Below the pieces are notes generated by a model, which saw nothing but the letters and a program-made list of their open reading frames with translations, was not told the DNA's origin and did not search any database. A stretch of 64,000 nucleotides of DNA, from positions 16,759-80,758 of the forward strand of contig CAMCYJ010000005.1 in the NCBI GenBank assembly GCA_945883815.1. The letters are read 5' to 3'. Positions 51,589 to 63,177 of this stretch are shown here, in pieces; position 1 is the first letter of the stretch, and each line of letters starts with the position of its first letter. The position numbers and the translations under genes are program-made. The stretch is from Akkermansia muciniphila (lineage in GTDB: Bacteria > Verrucomicrobiota > Verrucomicrobiia > Limisphaerales > UBA9464).

Positions 51589-54500
51589 ATGGCAACGAAA
51601 CAATCCGAGCGAATTAATTTCGGCAAGATCAAGGAAGTCATCGCCCCCCCTAACCTGATCGAGATCCAGCTCGACTCGTATCGCGAATTCCTTCAGTCCA
51701 ACCTGTCCGCGTCCAAGCGCCGGAATCTCGGGTTGCAGGCGGTCTTCACCGAAGTTTTCCCCATCGAAAGCTATGACGGCAAAACCGTTCTGGACTTCCA
51801 CTCCTACGACATCCAGGAGCCGAAGATCGACTGGTTGGAGTGTCTCCGTGAGGGCTTGACCTTTGGAGCTCCGCTGTACGTCACCTTCCTCTTGAAGGAA
51901 GAAAAGGGAACCAAGGAGGAGAAGGTATTCATGGGCGAAATTCCGCTCATGACCCCTCAGGGCACCTTCGTTATCAATGGTGCCGAGCGTGTCATCGTCA
52001 GCCAATTGCACCGTTCACCCGGTCTGGCTTTCGAGACCACCCAACATCCGAACGGCAAGACCCTCCACAGCTTCCGGATCATCCCGGACCGCGGATCTTG
52101 GTATGAGGCCCAGTTCGACACCAGCGACCTGCTCTACGTTTACTTGGACCGCAAGAAGCGCCGTCGCAAGTTCCTCACGACCACCTTCTTCCGGGCGCTG
52201 TTTACCTTGGCCGAGGCCAAATTCGACGCCGATCCCAAGACCTCGCCGGACAAGCTCGGCAGTGACGGCGATATCCTGAAGTTGTTCTACTCGATCAAGG
52301 ACGTCGCCGTGAAGGACGCCGAGAAGATCGAAGAAATCCAGAACATGGTCCTCGTGGAGGACGCCCTCGACGTCGATCGTGGCATCGTTGTCGCCCGTGC
52401 CTTCGAGCCGCTGTCCAAAGCGGTCGTGCGACAGATTGCCGATCTTGGAGTCTCCAAGATTCGCGTCGTCGATACCTCGGTGGACGACGGCATCATCATC
52501 AAGTGCCTCAAGAAAGACCCGACCAAGAACGCGGAAGAGGCCCTCAAGGATATCTACCGTCGTCTCCGGCCTGGGGATCCTCCCACCGCGGCCAACGCCA
52601 AGGCCCTCATCAAGCGCTTGTTCTTCGATGCCAAGCGCTACGATCTCGGTCGGGTGGGTCGCTACAAGATCAACCAGAAGCTCAACTTCAAGGACAACGG
52701 TGAGGATCGCATCCTCCGCGGGCGTGACCTGCTGGAAGCGACCAAGTACCTGCTGCGCCTGAAGAAGGGGCAGGGGAGCGTTGACGATATCGATCATTTG
52801 GGAAGCCGTCGTATCCGTACGGTGGGCGAATTGCTGGCCAACCAGTGCCGGGTCGGCTTGGCCCGTACTGAGCGGTTGGTCAAGGAGCGCATGACCTTGT
52901 TCGATCAGAGCCTCGACACGATGACGCCTCAGAAGCTCATCAACCCGAAGGCCCTGTCGGCGGTGGTTCGCGACTTCTTCGGTCGGAGCCAGCTCAGTCA
53001 GTTCATGGACCAGATCAACCCGTTGGCCGAGTTGACGCATAAGCGTCGTCTGTCTGCTCTCGGGCCTGGGGGTCTCTCCCGTGATCGTGCTGGATTCGAA
53101 GTTCGCGACGTTCATCCGTCCCACTATGGCCGTATTTGCCCGATTGAGACGCCGGAAGGTCCGAACATCGGTTTGATCGCCTCGCTGGCGACTTATGCCC
53201 GAGTCAATGACTTCGGCTTCATCGAGACTCCGTACCGCAAGGCGGAAAAGGGTCGCGTAACCGGTCAGCTCGACTACCTCACCGGTGATCGTGAAGAAGG
53301 TTTCATCATCGCGCAGGCCAACTCCCTGCTCGATGACAAGGGCAATTTCGTGGGCGACCGCGTCACTTGCCGTTGCAAGGGCGACTTCATCGACGTCGAG
53401 CCCGAGCGCGTCGACTACATGGACGTTTCCCCGAAGCAGCTCGTTTCGGTGGCTGCCGGTTTGATTCCGTTCTTGGAGCACGACGACGCGAACCGCGCGC
53501 TGATGGGCTCCAACATGCAACGCCAGGGCGTTCCGCTGTTGGTCACCGAGGCCCCGTTGGTGGCCACGGGTCTCGAGGGCCGCGTGGCTCAAGACTCCCG
53601 TGCGGTGATCGTCTCCGAAGATGCCGGCAAGGTTGCCAGTGTCACCGGCAGCCAGATCATCGTCACCAAGGATGGCAAGATCCCGGAGGGCAAGAAGAAG
53701 CTCAAGCACGCTCCGGAAGACGGCGTCTGGATTTATCCGGTCCGCAAGTTCATGCGTTCCAACGCGGCCACCTGCATCAACCAGAAGATCCTGGTCGGCA
53801 AGGGTGACTCTGTGAAAAAGGGCCAGGTCTTGGCCGACGGTCCGTGCACCCAGGGTGGCGAAATCGCCCTCGGTCGCAACGTGCTCGTCGCGTTCATGCC
53901 TTGGAACGGCTACAACTTCGAAGACGCCATCCTGATCTCTGAGAAGATTGTCAAGGATGACATCTTCACCTCCATCCACATCGATGAGTTCGAAGTGGTG
54001 GCTCGCGATACCAAGCTGGGGCCCGAGGAAATCACCCGGGATATCCCCAACCTGGGCGAAGAAGCCCTCAAAAACCTGGGTCTCGACGGCGTTATCCGCG
54101 TCGGTGCCGAGGTCAAGCCGGGCGACATCCTGGTCGGTAAGATCACGCCCAAGAGCGAGACAGAGCTGGCTCCTGAAGAGCGCCTCTTGCGCGCCATCTT
54201 CGGTGAGAAGGCTGCTGACGTGAAGGACACGTCCCTCAAGGTTCCATCTGGTACCTACGGCATCGTCATGGATGTCAAGGTGTCGTCCAAGAAAGACAGC
54301 GACAAGGTGGTCGGCGTCAAGAAAGACGGTAAGGACGCCCCGCGCAAGGTGGCCAAGGAGATCGAGGACGGCTTCAAGCAGAAGCGTTCCGAGCTGCTGG
54401 ACCAGCTGACCGAGGCCCTCTCCAACATCCTCCTCGGCGAGAAGATCCCGCTCGACGTGCTCAACAGCGAGACCGGCGAAATCATCATCCCGGCCAATCG

Positions 54501-55470
54501 CAAGATCACCAAGACGCTCCTCAAGAAGCTGGCCGACGTCTACGACCGTATCGAGATTGATCCGTCGCCGATTCGCAACAAGATCAGCGAGATCATCAGC
54601 CAGTTCAAAAAGCGCTTCGACGAGTTGCAAAGCCAGCACGACGAAGAAATGGATCGCGTGGAAGCCGGTGAGGAACTCGATTCCGGCATCGTCAAGCAGG
54701 TCAAGGTCTACGTCGCCTCGAAGCGCAAGCTCTCGGTCGGTGACAAGATGGCCGGACGCCACGGCAACAAGGGTGTCGTCGCCAAGATCGTGCCTGAGGA
54801 AGACATGCCGTTCCTGGAAGACGGAACCCCGGTCGAGATCGTGCTGAACCCGCTGGGCGTGCCTTCGCGCATGAACGTCGGACAGTTGCTCGAGACCCAC
54901 TTGGGTTGGGCGTGCAAGCTCTTGGGCATCAAGATCGCCACCCCGGTCTTCGACGGCATCAAGGAAAAGGAAATCCGCGGTTACCTCAAGGAGGCCAAGT
55001 TGCCCGAACACGGCAAGGTGCACCTCTACGACGGTCGCTCCGGCGAACGCTTCGATCAGGAGATCGTCGTGGGCTACATCTACATGCTTAAACTCGGACA
55101 CTTGGTGGCCGACAAGATCCATGCCCGTGCCGTCGGTCCCTACTCCCTCGTCACTCAGCAACCGCTGGGCGGCAAGGCGCAGTACGGTGGTCAACGTTTC
55201 GGCGAGATGGAAGTCTGGGCGATGGAAGCTTATGGCGCGGCCTTCATGTTGCAGGAACTCCTGACCGTGAAATCCGACGACGTTCAGGGCCGTACCCGCA
55301 TCTACGAGAGCATCGTCAAGGGCGACAACTCGCTCGAGGCCGGTGTTCCTGAATCCTTCAACGTCTTGGTCAAGGAGATGCAGTCTCTCGGCCTCGACGT
55401 CAAAGTGGGCTACTCCAACCCCTCTGACGCCCCTCAAACCGCCTCGAATGCTTTGGCGGCCTTTGTCTAA
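51589..55470 (+). CDS. rpoB: RNA polymerase beta subunit
   Basis: Catalytic core subunit, 1293 residues from the chosen start [18 protein letters not shown]. The frame is open to 51523, but that extra segment has no family character. Conserved blocks include [20 protein letters not shown] with the adjoining rifampicin region, FIPCIGYN-like [18 protein letters not shown], and the C-terminal [20 protein letters not shown]. Mid-size insertions are visible around residues 900-960 ([18 protein letters not shown]). It is followed by rpoC after 33 bases. Confidence 0.97.
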   Translation: MATKQSERINFGKIKEVIAPPNLIEIQLDSYREFLQSNLSASKRRNLGLQAVFTEVFPIESYDGKTVLDFHSYDIQEPKIDWLECLREGLTFGAPLYVTFLLKEEKGTKEEKVFMGEIPLMTPQGTFVINGAERVIVSQLHRSPGLAFETTQHPNGKTLHSFRIIPDRGSWYEAQFDTSDLLYVYLDRKKRRRKFLTTTFFRALFTLAEAKFDADPKTSPDKLGSDGDILKLFYSIKDVAVKDAEKIEEIQNMVLVEDALDVDRGIVVARAFEPLSKAVVRQIADLGVSKIRVVDTSVDDGIIIKCLKKDPTKNAEEALKDIYRRLRPGDPPTAANAKALIKRLFFDAKRYDLGRVGRYKINQKLNFKDNGEDRILRGRDLLEATKYLLRLKKGQGSVDDIDHLGSRRIRTVGELLANQCRVGLARTERLVKERMTLFDQSLDTMTPQKLINPKALSAVVRDFFGRSQLSQFMDQINPLAELTHKRRLSALGPGGLSRDRAGFEVRDVHPSHYGRICPIETPEGPNIGLIASLATYARVNDFGFIETPYRKAEKGRVTGQLDYLTGDREEGFIIAQANSLLDDKGNFVGDRVTCRCKGDFIDVEPERVDYMDVSPKQLVSVAAGLIPFLEHDDANRALMGSNMQRQGVPLLVTEAPLVATGLEGRVAQDSRAVIVSEDAGKVASVTGSQIIVTKDGKIPEGKKKLKHAPEDGVWIYPVRKFMRSNAATCINQKILVGKGDSVKKGQVLADGPCTQGGEIALGRNVLVAFMPWNGYNFEDAILISEKIVKDDIFTSIHIDEFEVVARDTKLGPEEITRDIPNLGEEALKNLGLDGVIRVGAEVKPGDILVGKITPKSETELAPEERLLRAIFGEKAADVKDTSLKVPSGTYGIVMDVKVSSKKDSDKVVGVKKDGKDAPRKVAKEIEDGFKQKRSELLDQLTEALSNILLGEKIPLDVLNSETGEIIIPANRKITKTLLKKLADVYDRIEIDPSPIRNKISEIISQFKKRFDELQSQHDEEMDRVEAGEELDSGIVKQVKVYVASKRKLSVGDKMAGRHGNKGVVAKIVPEEDMPFLEDGTPVEIVLNPLGVPSRMNVGQLLETHLGWACKLLGIKIATPVFDGIKEKEIRGYLKEAKLPEHGKVHLYDGRSGERFDQEIVVGYIYMLKLGHLVADKIHARAVGPYSLVTQQPLGGKAQYGGQRFGEMEVWAMEAYGAAFMLQELLTVKSDDVQGRTRIYESIVKGDNSLEAGVPESFNVLVKEMQSLGLDVKVGYSNPSDAPQTASNALAAFV

Positions 55471-55503
55471 TCCCCTCGATTATTTGCTGAACGCACACGA
55501 ACT

Positions 55504-58500
55504 ATGTTGAGCTCCAAGGACACTGCCCGCGAGTTGCTGGGCCTGGACAAGGTTAACCTGGTGGACCACGTCGCGATCCAGGTCGCCTCGCCGGAGACCA
55601 TACGCTCTTGGTCGAAGGGTGAGGTCAAGAACCCCGAGACCATCAACTACCGCACGTTCAAGCCCGAAAAGGGCGGTCTTTTCTGCGAGCGCATTTTCGG
55701 TCCCGTCAAGGACTGGGAATGCTCCTGCGGCAAGTACAAACGGATCAAGCACCGCGGTGTGGTGTGCGATCGGTGCGGCGTCGAGGTGACATTGGCTCGC
55801 GTTCGTCGCGAGCGGATGGGCCACATCGAGTTGTCCGTGCCGGTCTCCCACATCTGGTTCTTCAAGGGCATGCCGTCCCGCATCGGCTTGATGCTGGACA
55901 TGACGGCGCGTCACTTGGAGCGGGTGATCTATTACGAAGACTACCTGGTCATCGACCCGGGCAGCACCCCGTTGAAGGTTCACCAGTTGCTCTCCGAGCA
56001 CGAGTACCGCGAGGCTCGGACCACCTATGGCAATGATGCATTCATTGCCAAGATGGGAGCCGAGGCCGTTCATGGTGCTTTGGCCAATCTCCAATTGGAC
56101 AAGACCGTGGATGAACTCCAGGTCGCCATGACGGAGACCAAGTCCAAGCAGAATCGAAAGAAGATCTCCAAGCGGATCAAGCTGTTCCAGGGTTTCTCCA
56201 AATCCGTGATGCGTCCGGAATGGATGATCCTGACGGTGCTCCCGGTGATTCCTCCGGACCTTCGTCCGCTGGTGCCTCTCGAGGGCGGACGTTTCGCGAC
56301 TTCCGACCTCAACGATCTCTATCGCCGGGTCATCAACCGGAACAACCGTCTCAAGAACCTCCTCCAGCTCAAGACTCCCGAAGTCATTATTCGGAACGAG
56401 AAGCGCATGTTGCAGGAGGCGGTTGATGCCTTGTTTGACAACGGTCGCCACGGTCGTGCTGTGACTGGAGCGGGCAACCGCGCCTTGAAGTCCCTGTCCG
56501 ACATGCTCAAGGGCAAATCGGGTCGCTTCCGCCAGAACTTGCTGGGCAAGCGCGTCGATTACTCCGGCCGTTCGGTCATCGTCATCGGGCCGGAACTCAA
56601 GCTGCATCAGTGCGGTCTTCCCAAGAAGATGGCGTTGGTGCTCTTCGAGCCCTTCATCATTCGCCGCCTCAAGGAACTCGGCTACGTCCACACGGTCCGC
56701 TCGGCCAAGAAGATGATCGAGCGCCAGACCAAGGAAGTCTGGGACATCCTCGAAGAGGTGACCCGTGGACATCCGGTGCTCCTCAACCGCGCTCCGACGC
56801 TGCACCGTCTCTCGGTGCAGGCCTTCGAGCCGGTCCTCATCGAGGGTGAGGCCATCCGAATCCATCCGTTGGTTTGTACCGCCTACAACGCGGACTTCGA
56901 CGGTGACCAGATGGCCGTGCACGTGCCGCTTTCAGTCGAGGCCCAGTTGGAAGCTCGCCTCCTCATGATGGCTCCGCTGAACATTTTCAGCCCGTCGAGC
57001 GGCAAGCCCATCATGACCCCGACCCAGGACATTCCTCTGGGTTGTTACTACCTCACTGCCGAACCGCGCAAGGCCCGCAAGGAGGGCGAGCGCATCGTTC
57101 TCTGCGGATCCAAGCAGGAAGTCATCTTCGCCCAGATGGATGGTGCCTTGAAGACCCACGATCGCGTGCGTCTCAAGAATCCGGACTTCGGCAAGAAGAC
57201 GGTCTACGGCAATTCGACCGACCGCGTCATCGAAACCACCGTGGGTCGCGTGATCTTTTCGGAGATCTGGCCGCCCGAGTTGGGCTTCGCCAACATCGTC
57301 GTCGGCAAGAGCAAGTTGGGTGACCTGATTCTCAACTGCTACAAGACGGTCGGCCACGAGCGCACGGTCACCACCCTCGACAAGCTGAAGGAAATTGGCT
57401 TCGAGCAGGCGACCCGTGCGGGTGTCTCCATCGGTATCGACGACATGATCGTTCCGACTGAGAAGCAGAAAGAGATCCGGGAGGCGCTCTCTCAGATCGG
57501 CGAAGTCGAGAAGCAGCACAAGAAGGGCGTCATCACCAACCAGGAACGCTACAACAAGGTCGTCGACATCTGGACCCACTGTACCGATCAGATCGGCTCA
57601 GTGATGCTCAAGACGCTGGACGCCAACCAAGGCAAGAAGGAGTACAACCCTGTCAGCCTGATGGTGGATTCCGGAGCCCGTGGTAACAAAGCCCAGGTCC
57701 GTCAGTTGGCCGGTTTGCGTGGTTTGATGGCCAAGCCGAGCGGTGAGATCATCGAGAAGCCGATTCTTTCGAGCTTCCGCGAGGGTCTGACTGTGTTGGA
57801 GTACTTCATCTCGACGCACGGCGCCCGCAAGGGTCTGGCCGACACCGCGCTCAAGACCGCCGACTCCGGTTACATGACCCGGAAGCTGGTCGATGCGGCT
57901 CAGGACGTGATCATTCGCGACGAGGATTGCGGCACCAGCGCCGGCATCTCCGTCCAGTCGATCTACGAGGGTGAGGAAGAGGTCGTGAAAATCAGCGAGC
58001 GTGTCGTCGGCCGTTATGCCGCCGAAGACGTTTACGATCCCGCCGACTTGAAGAATCGCCTCATCTCCGCCGGCGAGGAGTTCGACGAGGTCAAGGCCCG
58101 CTCGATCGACCGCTCCGGTCTGGAGAAGGTGAAGATCCGCTCGGTGTTGACCTGCGAAACCAAGGTGGGCATTTGCGCCAAGTGCTATGGTCGCCATCTG
58201 GGCACGGGCAAGTTGGTCAAGAAGGGCGAGGCCGTCGGCATCATCGCCGCCCAGTCCATCGGTGAACCGGGAACGCAGCTCACGATGCGTACCTTCCACG
58301 TCGGCGGCGTTGCCACGGGTACCTACAAGCAGCCCCAGATCAAGGCCAAGCAGGATGCGAAGGTCCGATACAACGATCTGCGCGTCGTGCCCCTGGGCGA
58401 CGGCAACAACATCGTTCTGAACAAGAACGGTACGGTCAGCCTGCTCGCTCCGGACGGTAAAGAACTCGACACGCACTCCATCGTGGTCGGCTCGATCATC

Positions 58501-59643
58501 TCCATCCCCGATGGCGGCATGGTCAAGAAGGGCGACGTGTTCATCGAATGGGATGCATACAACGTGCCCATCATCTCCGAGAAGGCGGGCGTGGTGAAGT
58601 TCCTCGACATCATCGAGGGCGTCACCATGAAGCAGGAGGTCGACGAGACCACCGGCTCCGAGGACATGGTCATCATCGAGCACAAGGAAGACCTCCATCC
58701 GACAGTCATTGTCGAGGACACCAAGTCCGGAGAGCCCCTCGCTCAGTACTCCATTCCGGCCGGAGCCCACTTGGTGGTCTCCGAGGGCGATGAGATCGGT
58801 GCTGGTTCGCTCTTGGCCAAGACCCCTCGAAAGGCCTCCAAGACCAAGGACATCACCGGCGGTTTGCCGCGTGTTGCCGAGTTGTTCGAAGCCCGTCGCC
58901 CGAAGGACGCCGCCGAGATCTCCCGGATCGATGGTGTCGTCGATTTCGGGTCCTCCATCCGTGGCAAGCGCTGCGTGCTGGTGAAGGACATTCACACCAG
59001 TGTGGAGGAGGAGCACCTCATCCCGATTGGTAAGCACATCATCGTCTACAAGGGTGACTTCGTGAAGAAGGGCCAGCAGTTGACCGACGGTCCGGTCGTC
59101 CCTCACGAGATCCTCGACGTTTGCGGCCCGCACGAGTTGCAGGAGCACCTGGTCAACGAGATCCAGGAGGTCTATCGCCTCCAAGGTGTGACCATTAACG
59201 ACAAGCACATCGAGATCATCATCCGTCAGATGCTCCGCAAGGTTCGCATCACCGAGCCGGGCGACACGCTCTTCTTGTGGAGCGAGCAAATTGATAAGCT
59301 CGTCTTCGAAGAGGAAAACAGCCGCGTCGAGAAGATGGGTGGAAAGCCTGCCGAGGCGGCTCCTGTCCTGCTCGGCATCACCAAGGCATCACTCGAGACC
59401 GAGTCGTTCTTGAGCGCCGCGTCGTTCCAAGACACCACCCGCGTCCTCACCGAGGCGGCGACCATGGGCAAGTTCGACTACCTCCGAGGCTTCAAGGAGA
59501 ACGTCATCATGGGCCACATCATCCCGGCCGGAACCGGCTTCGACCTCCACCGCAACATCAAGGTGAAGGCGCTGGTCGAGGTTCCGGAAGACGAGCCCGC
59601 GGTGATGGACATCACCGCCGACGAGGCGCCTTCAGTGGCTTGA
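55504..59643 (+). CDS. rpoC: RNA polymerase beta' subunit
   Basis: Catalytic subunit, 1379 residues. The N-terminal zinc ribbon holds C73, C75, C88 and C91. The active-site magnesium loop NADFDGDQM has D464, D466 and D468. The second zinc site is C-terminal of residue 860 ([19 protein letters not shown]). The trigger-loop region [16 protein letters not shown] is intact. Transcription ends at the strong terminator 23 bases after the stop. Confidence 0.98.
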   Translation: MLSSKDTARELLGLDKVNLVDHVAIQVASPETIRSWSKGEVKNPETINYRTFKPEKGGLFCERIFGPVKDWECSCGKYKRIKHRGVVCDRCGVEVTLARVRRERMGHIELSVPVSHIWFFKGMPSRIGLMLDMTARHLERVIYYEDYLVIDPGSTPLKVHQLLSEHEYREARTTYGNDAFIAKMGAEAVHGALANLQLDKTVDELQVAMTETKSKQNRKKISKRIKLFQGFSKSVMRPEWMILTVLPVIPPDLRPLVPLEGGRFATSDLNDLYRRVINRNNRLKNLLQLKTPEVIIRNEKRMLQEAVDALFDNGRHGRAVTGAGNRALKSLSDMLKGKSGRFRQNLLGKRVDYSGRSVIVIGPELKLHQCGLPKKMALVLFEPFIIRRLKELGYVHTVRSAKKMIERQTKEVWDILEEVTRGHPVLLNRAPTLHRLSVQAFEPVLIEGEAIRIHPLVCTAYNADFDGDQMAVHVPLSVEAQLEARLLMMAPLNIFSPSSGKPIMTPTQDIPLGCYYLTAEPRKARKEGERIVLCGSKQEVIFAQMDGALKTHDRVRLKNPDFGKKTVYGNSTDRVIETTVGRVIFSEIWPPELGFANIVVGKSKLGDLILNCYKTVGHERTVTTLDKLKEIGFEQATRAGVSIGIDDMIVPTEKQKEIREALSQIGEVEKQHKKGVITNQERYNKVVDIWTHCTDQIGSVMLKTLDANQGKKEYNPVSLMVDSGARGNKAQVRQLAGLRGLMAKPSGEIIEKPILSSFREGLTVLEYFISTHGARKGLADTALKTADSGYMTRKLVDAAQDVIIRDEDCGTSAGISVQSIYEGEEEVVKISERVVGRYAAEDVYDPADLKNRLISAGEEFDEVKARSIDRSGLEKVKIRSVLTCETKVGICAKCYGRHLGTGKLVKKGEAVGIIAAQSIGEPGTQLTMRTFHVGGVATGTYKQPQIKAKQDAKVRYNDLRVVPLGDGNNIVLNKNGTVSLLAPDGKELDTHSIVVGSIISIPDGGMVKKGDVFIEWDAYNVPIISEKAGVVKFLDIIEGVTMKQEVDETTGSEDMVIIEHKEDLHPTVIVEDTKSGEPLAQYSIPAGAHLVVSEGDEIGAGSLLAKTPRKASKTKDITGGLPRVAELFEARRPKDAAEISRIDGVVDFGSSIRGKRCVLVKDIHTSVEEEHLIPIGKHIIVYKGDFVKKGQQLTDGPVVPHEILDVCGPHELQEHLVNEIQEVYRLQGVTINDKHIEIIIRQMLRKVRITEPGDTLFLWSEQIDKLVFEEENSRVEKMGGKPAEAAPVLLGITKASLETESFLSAASFQDTTRVLTEAATMGKFDYLRGFKENVIMGHIIPAGTGFDLHRNIKVKALVEVPEDEPAVMDITADEAPSVA

Positions 59644-59665
59644 CCATTCTGGATTGAATCCTACA

Positions 59666-59693
59666 GGGCACCTGGAAACAGGTGCCCTTTTTT
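59666..59693 (+). terminator. Rho-independent terminator of the rpl-rpo operon
   Basis: Stem GGGCACCTG/CAGGTGCCC with a GAAA tetraloop and six T residues directly after. Confidence 0.95.
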
Positions 59694-59875
59694 ATGATCC
59701 CGGCAGGGCGCAGCGGTCTGTGGGTATTGGAAGACTAACAACCGCTCGCCCTCAAGCTCGAGTCCGGCATTCTGTTGCAACGGGTGGGGAAACCGGTTGC
59801 TTCTCTCCGGGCTGAATTCCAATCTCAGCCCTGGCGATCGGATTGAACCCAAGTCCTGCTGCTTCGGATTCCCCC

Positions 59876-61312
59876 ATGAAGAAGGTGTCCCGCTCTTCCC
59901 CAAGTCGTGGTGTTGCGCGTCCTCAAAGGTCGCTTCCTGCGATTCCGCGACCTGTCCGCCACTTCAGGCCGAGATTCGGACCCGATCCCGTTCCGCAGCC
60001 CCTCCTCGGGCGTTTTGGCCTCCGTGTCTCGGCGCTGCAAATTCGTCGTCGCCGCTTGAATCCAGTGCAGCGACGTGCAGGTAAGGGTGCTGCGGCCCCG
60101 CTGAGATTCGTCTTCGTCCGCCGTTTGAAAACTATCCGACGAGGCGCATCTCCCCGCTCCGCGGCCCCGGTGTCCACGCCGATTCGGATCCGAAAAGTGG
60201 TGTCCCGGATCAGGGATGCCAGGAGGGGTTCCAAGCCGGATCTTTTGCCACCGTTAGCCCCCCAAACAGGAGCATCTGCAATGGGTGGATTGCCCTGGGT
60301 CGAACAGGTGATGACCGCTCAGTTGGACCCGGAAAGCATTCCCCAAGGACTGCCCGAGATGCCCCTGATTCTTCTGGAGAGCGACCCAGTGGTTCTGGAA
60401 TTTCCGATCCAAGAATCGGGACAGGACTCTCCGACAATTGCTGGGTTTGCATCGGCCGTTTGGCTGACGGGATGCGATCCGCGGACATTGCTGTTGGGTT
60501 GGGAAGAACCCAGCGAGCTTTCGGGATCGATGGCTTCTCCAACGGAATGGCGGCTACGGTCGCTGGCCGAACCTGATTCCATACTCGCCGCAGGAGCCCT
60601 GCCTGAGGACCGTCGATTCCTCTTTCTTTTGGATCCGCCGCAGGCTGCGGGCCATATCGCCGATATCGGGGTGAGGTCGCCCGAGGGGCGATGGAAATGT
60701 CTGGCATCTTCTGGTCCCGTTTCGCTGCCTCCGTCTTCCGTCGCTGCGGAGTCATCACCGGCCATCGTCCCGCTTCCATCGAGCGCCGGCATTCGGCCTG
60801 AGGTGAGCGCGAGCTACTTTCACGAGATTCTGGAACCTCAGCGGCGGTTCGTGCGGCCTGCGGGAAGTTCGGAACTCGGGCTGCCCGCAGTGTCTGGACA
60901 ACTGGGGCAGGGAGTAACCTACTGCGGAGCGCCTTCTTCGGATGTGAACGCGGCGATCCCGTTGCCCGGAAATTCATCGTCTGCCTTGGGTGCGCCAGAT
61001 CTCGACTCCGGTTTGCCTCCGGAGGACTTCTGGTTTCGCGTCAATGCCGAGGTAGTTCTCTTTGGTAGCTCACGACCTGGCTCTCGGGTGACGATTTTTG
61101 GGCGCCCGGTCGAGTTGCGTCCGGACGGATCCTTCACCTTCCGCTGCGCACTGCCGGACGGTCGCTTCGAGGTGCCCATTCAGGCGGTGTGTCCGCAGGG
61201 GGGCGATGTCCGAAAGGCCAACATCATTTTGGCCCGCCAGACCATGGTTCAGGGCGTGGTGGGTTCGCATCCACCGACCCTGGGACTCCCACTCCCGGAC
61301 GCCATTCCGTGA
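59876..61312 (+). CDS. DUF4912 domain protein
   Basis: Function unknown; found next to GH57 enzymes in Verrucomicrobia. As given, 478 residues: an Arg/Pro/Ser-rich N-terminus of about 135 residues, a motif PLILLESDPV, then the DUF4912 core (WLTGCDPRTLLLGWEEP) and a C-terminal block FWFRVNAEVVLFGSSRPG followed by VELRPDGSFTFRCALPDG. The start is uncertain: ATG 59876 has no clear ribosome site, while the in-frame ATG at 60281 has AGGAG 8 bases upstream and would give 343 residues. In that case about 600 bases after rpoC would be non-coding. The stop overlaps the GH57 start by 4 bases. Confidence 0.78.
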   Translation: MKKVSRSSPSRGVARPQRSLPAIPRPVRHFRPRFGPDPVPQPLLGRFGLRVSALQIRRRRLNPVQRRAGKGAAAPLRFVFVRRLKTIRRGASPRSAAPVSTPIRIRKVVSRIRDARRGSKPDLLPPLAPQTGASAMGGLPWVEQVMTAQLDPESIPQGLPEMPLILLESDPVVLEFPIQESGQDSPTIAGFASAVWLTGCDPRTLLLGWEEPSELSGSMASPTEWRLRSLAEPDSILAAGALPEDRRFLFLLDPPQAAGHIADIGVRSPEGRWKCLASSGPVSLPPSSVAAESSPAIVPLPSSAGIRPEVSASYFHEILEPQRRFVRPAGSSELGLPAVSGQLGQGVTYCGAPSSDVNAAIPLPGNSSSALGAPDLDSGLPPEDFWFRVNAEVVLFGSSRPGSRVTIFGRPVELRPDGSFTFRCALPDGRFEVPIQAVCPQGGDVRKANIILARQTMVQGVVGSHPPTLGLPLPDAIP

Positions 61313-62937
61313 GCGAACAGCCGGTGATCGGATCCCTCGCCCTCGTGCTGCACGCTCACCTTCCGTGGGTGCGGCATTCTGACCACGACCGCTTTCTTGA
61401 AGAATACTGGTTGTTTGAGGCTGTCGCCGAGTGCTACCTGCCGCTTTTGAGACTGATCCGGGGTTGGGACCGCGATGGTGTGGATTGGCGGTTGAGCCTG
61501 GGGATTACTCCGACCCTCGCCGCCATGTGGGCGGATCCGCTGCTGCGTTTTCGGACCCAACGGTATCTGGCCGAGCGACGTGACCTGGCGCGGATGGAAT
61601 GCGAGCGCACTGTCCTGATTCCTGAACTGCAGGCGGTGGCTCGGTTTCACGGTGAGTTTTACGACCAAGTCTGGGACGAGTGGGAAGCCTGCGGAGGGAA
61701 TCTTCCGGGGGCCTTTGCAGCCTGGGCGAAGTCGGGAAGGCTGGAGTTGCTCGCGGGCCCGGCCACGCATCCCGTGCTGCCCCTGCTGGCCATCGAACCT
61801 GGGAGCCTCCGGGCTCAATTGCGTCTGGGACTTCGCGAGCACGAGCGCCAATTCGGCCATCGCCCCTTGGGGCTCTGGCTCCCGGAGTGCGCCTGGTCTC
61901 CCGCGTTGGAGCCATACCTGATGGCCGAAGGCGTCCGCCACACCGTCGTGGAGACCCATGGCCTCCTGAATGGTTCGCCTCCGGCACCCTCTGCGATCTT
62001 CCTTCCGGTTCGCAGCCCAGAAGGAATCACTGTTTTCGGGCGCGACCCTCTCAGCGCCCGTCAGGTTTGGAGCCGTCAGGGCGGATACCCTGGAGACCCT
62101 CGATACCGTGAATTCCACCGGGATCTATCCGATGAGGCGGAGTGGGAATCCGTGTCGTGGTTTCTCCCCGGAGCCGGGGTTCGCTACCCCAGCGGACTCA
62201 AGTACCATCGAGTCACCGGCGGTGGCGTAGACAAGCTGCTCTACGATCGCTCCAAGGCCCTGCAAGCGGTTGGGGAGCATGCGGCCCATTTCTTGTCGCA
62301 GCGGCAGGACCAGCTTCGACAAGCCCGGGCAGGACTCACTCGGACGCCGGTGTTGGTGGCCCCTTACGATGCCGAACTCTTTGGCCATTGGTGGTTCGAA
62401 GGGCCGGAGTTTCTGGATGGCGTGATGCGTCAGGCTTCGCGCTTTGGCATCGGTCCACAAACTCTCTCGGGAGCTGCCAGTGACAGCGCCCGGTCGTGGG
62501 TGTCCCAGCCTGCCGAGTCCAGTTGGGGGGCGGGCGGGTATCTGGGGGTTTGGTTGGACCCGTCCAACGCGGATCTCCAGCCGCGACTACGGTCGGCCGG
62601 GGCGAGGATGGTTTCAGTGGCCCGCGCGGCCATCACCGCCAGTGAATCCGGCGATTCCAACGGTGGGTGTCTGGGTGATTGGGCTCGGAAGGCGGGCAGA
62701 GAACTGCTGATGGCGCAGGCCAGTGACTGGCCCTTCCTGATCCGCATGGGCACCGCCCGGGCTTACGCACGCCGACGCGTTGAAGGCCACCTGCGGGCTT
62801 TCGATGACCTGGCCAAGGCCGTCCTCAGCGCCAACGGGAACCACCTTGGGTCGGAACGAGAGTCTTGCTGGCCCGGGGACGGCTTTCCGGAGCCGGATCT
62901 CGGAGGGTGGTGGTCGGCCGAGGACGGCCGTCTTTGA
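61309..62937 (+). CDS. GH57 family glycoside hydrolase (alpha-1,4-glucan branching type, DUF1957)
   Basis: Glycogen-type branching enzyme or related glucanotransferase, 542 residues, GTG start overlapping the DUF4912 stop. The GH57 N-terminal motif is VLHAHLPWVRH (13-23), the nucleophile is E193 in LWLPECAWSP, and the acid/base is D354 in APYDAELFGHWWFEGPEF. The C-terminal helical domain is DUF1957-like. In this branch an adjacent DUF4912 gene is common, suggesting a shared role in glycogen handling; this is inference from gene order. Confidence 0.85.
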   Translation: MSEQPVIGSLALVLHAHLPWVRHSDHDRFLEEYWLFEAVAECYLPLLRLIRGWDRDGVDWRLSLGITPTLAAMWADPLLRFRTQRYLAERRDLARMECERTVLIPELQAVARFHGEFYDQVWDEWEACGGNLPGAFAAWAKSGRLELLAGPATHPVLPLLAIEPGSLRAQLRLGLREHERQFGHRPLGLWLPECAWSPALEPYLMAEGVRHTVVETHGLLNGSPPAPSAIFLPVRSPEGITVFGRDPLSARQVWSRQGGYPGDPRYREFHRDLSDEAEWESVSWFLPGAGVRYPSGLKYHRVTGGGVDKLLYDRSKALQAVGEHAAHFLSQRQDQLRQARAGLTRTPVLVAPYDAELFGHWWFEGPEFLDGVMRQASRFGIGPQTLSGAASDSARSWVSQPAESSWGAGGYLGVWLDPSNADLQPRLRSAGARMVSVARAAITASESGDSNGGCLGDWARKAGRELLMAQASDWPFLIRMGTARAYARRRVEGHLRAFDDLAKAVLSANGNHLGSERESCWPGDGFPEPDLGGWWSAEDGRL

Positions 62938-63177
62938 CAGTTTCGAGCAAGCCCGCGGAACCTTCAGCTCTTCGGCAATTCGGTTTTTGCGCCTCGTTGA
63001 GGGTTTTGATCAAAAAAAGGTCGAGTGATCCTGACCCAGACCGTGGCCTACGTCGTTGGTTGGGACACTCGCCTTGGAACCGTGCTTGAGTGTTCGCAAC
63101 TCAGGCGTTGACGATTCGTCTCCCGGGTCGCTTCATCTCGACAACCCGTTAGACTGTCGTTCAACAAACCTTTTTGC
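62938..63177. other. Intergenic region, no gene or clear element seen
   Basis: The 240 bases between the GH57 stop and the pseudopilin start hold no recognisable gene or strong hairpin. Confidence 0.4.

Noticed and set aside
52015..55437. 1140-codon open frame antisense to rpoB (and similar long antisense frames over valS, rpoC and the PSD1/DUF1501 genes)
   Set aside because: High-GC codon bias of the real genes keeps antisense frames open; the translations have no domain character, and the sense genes are unmistakable.
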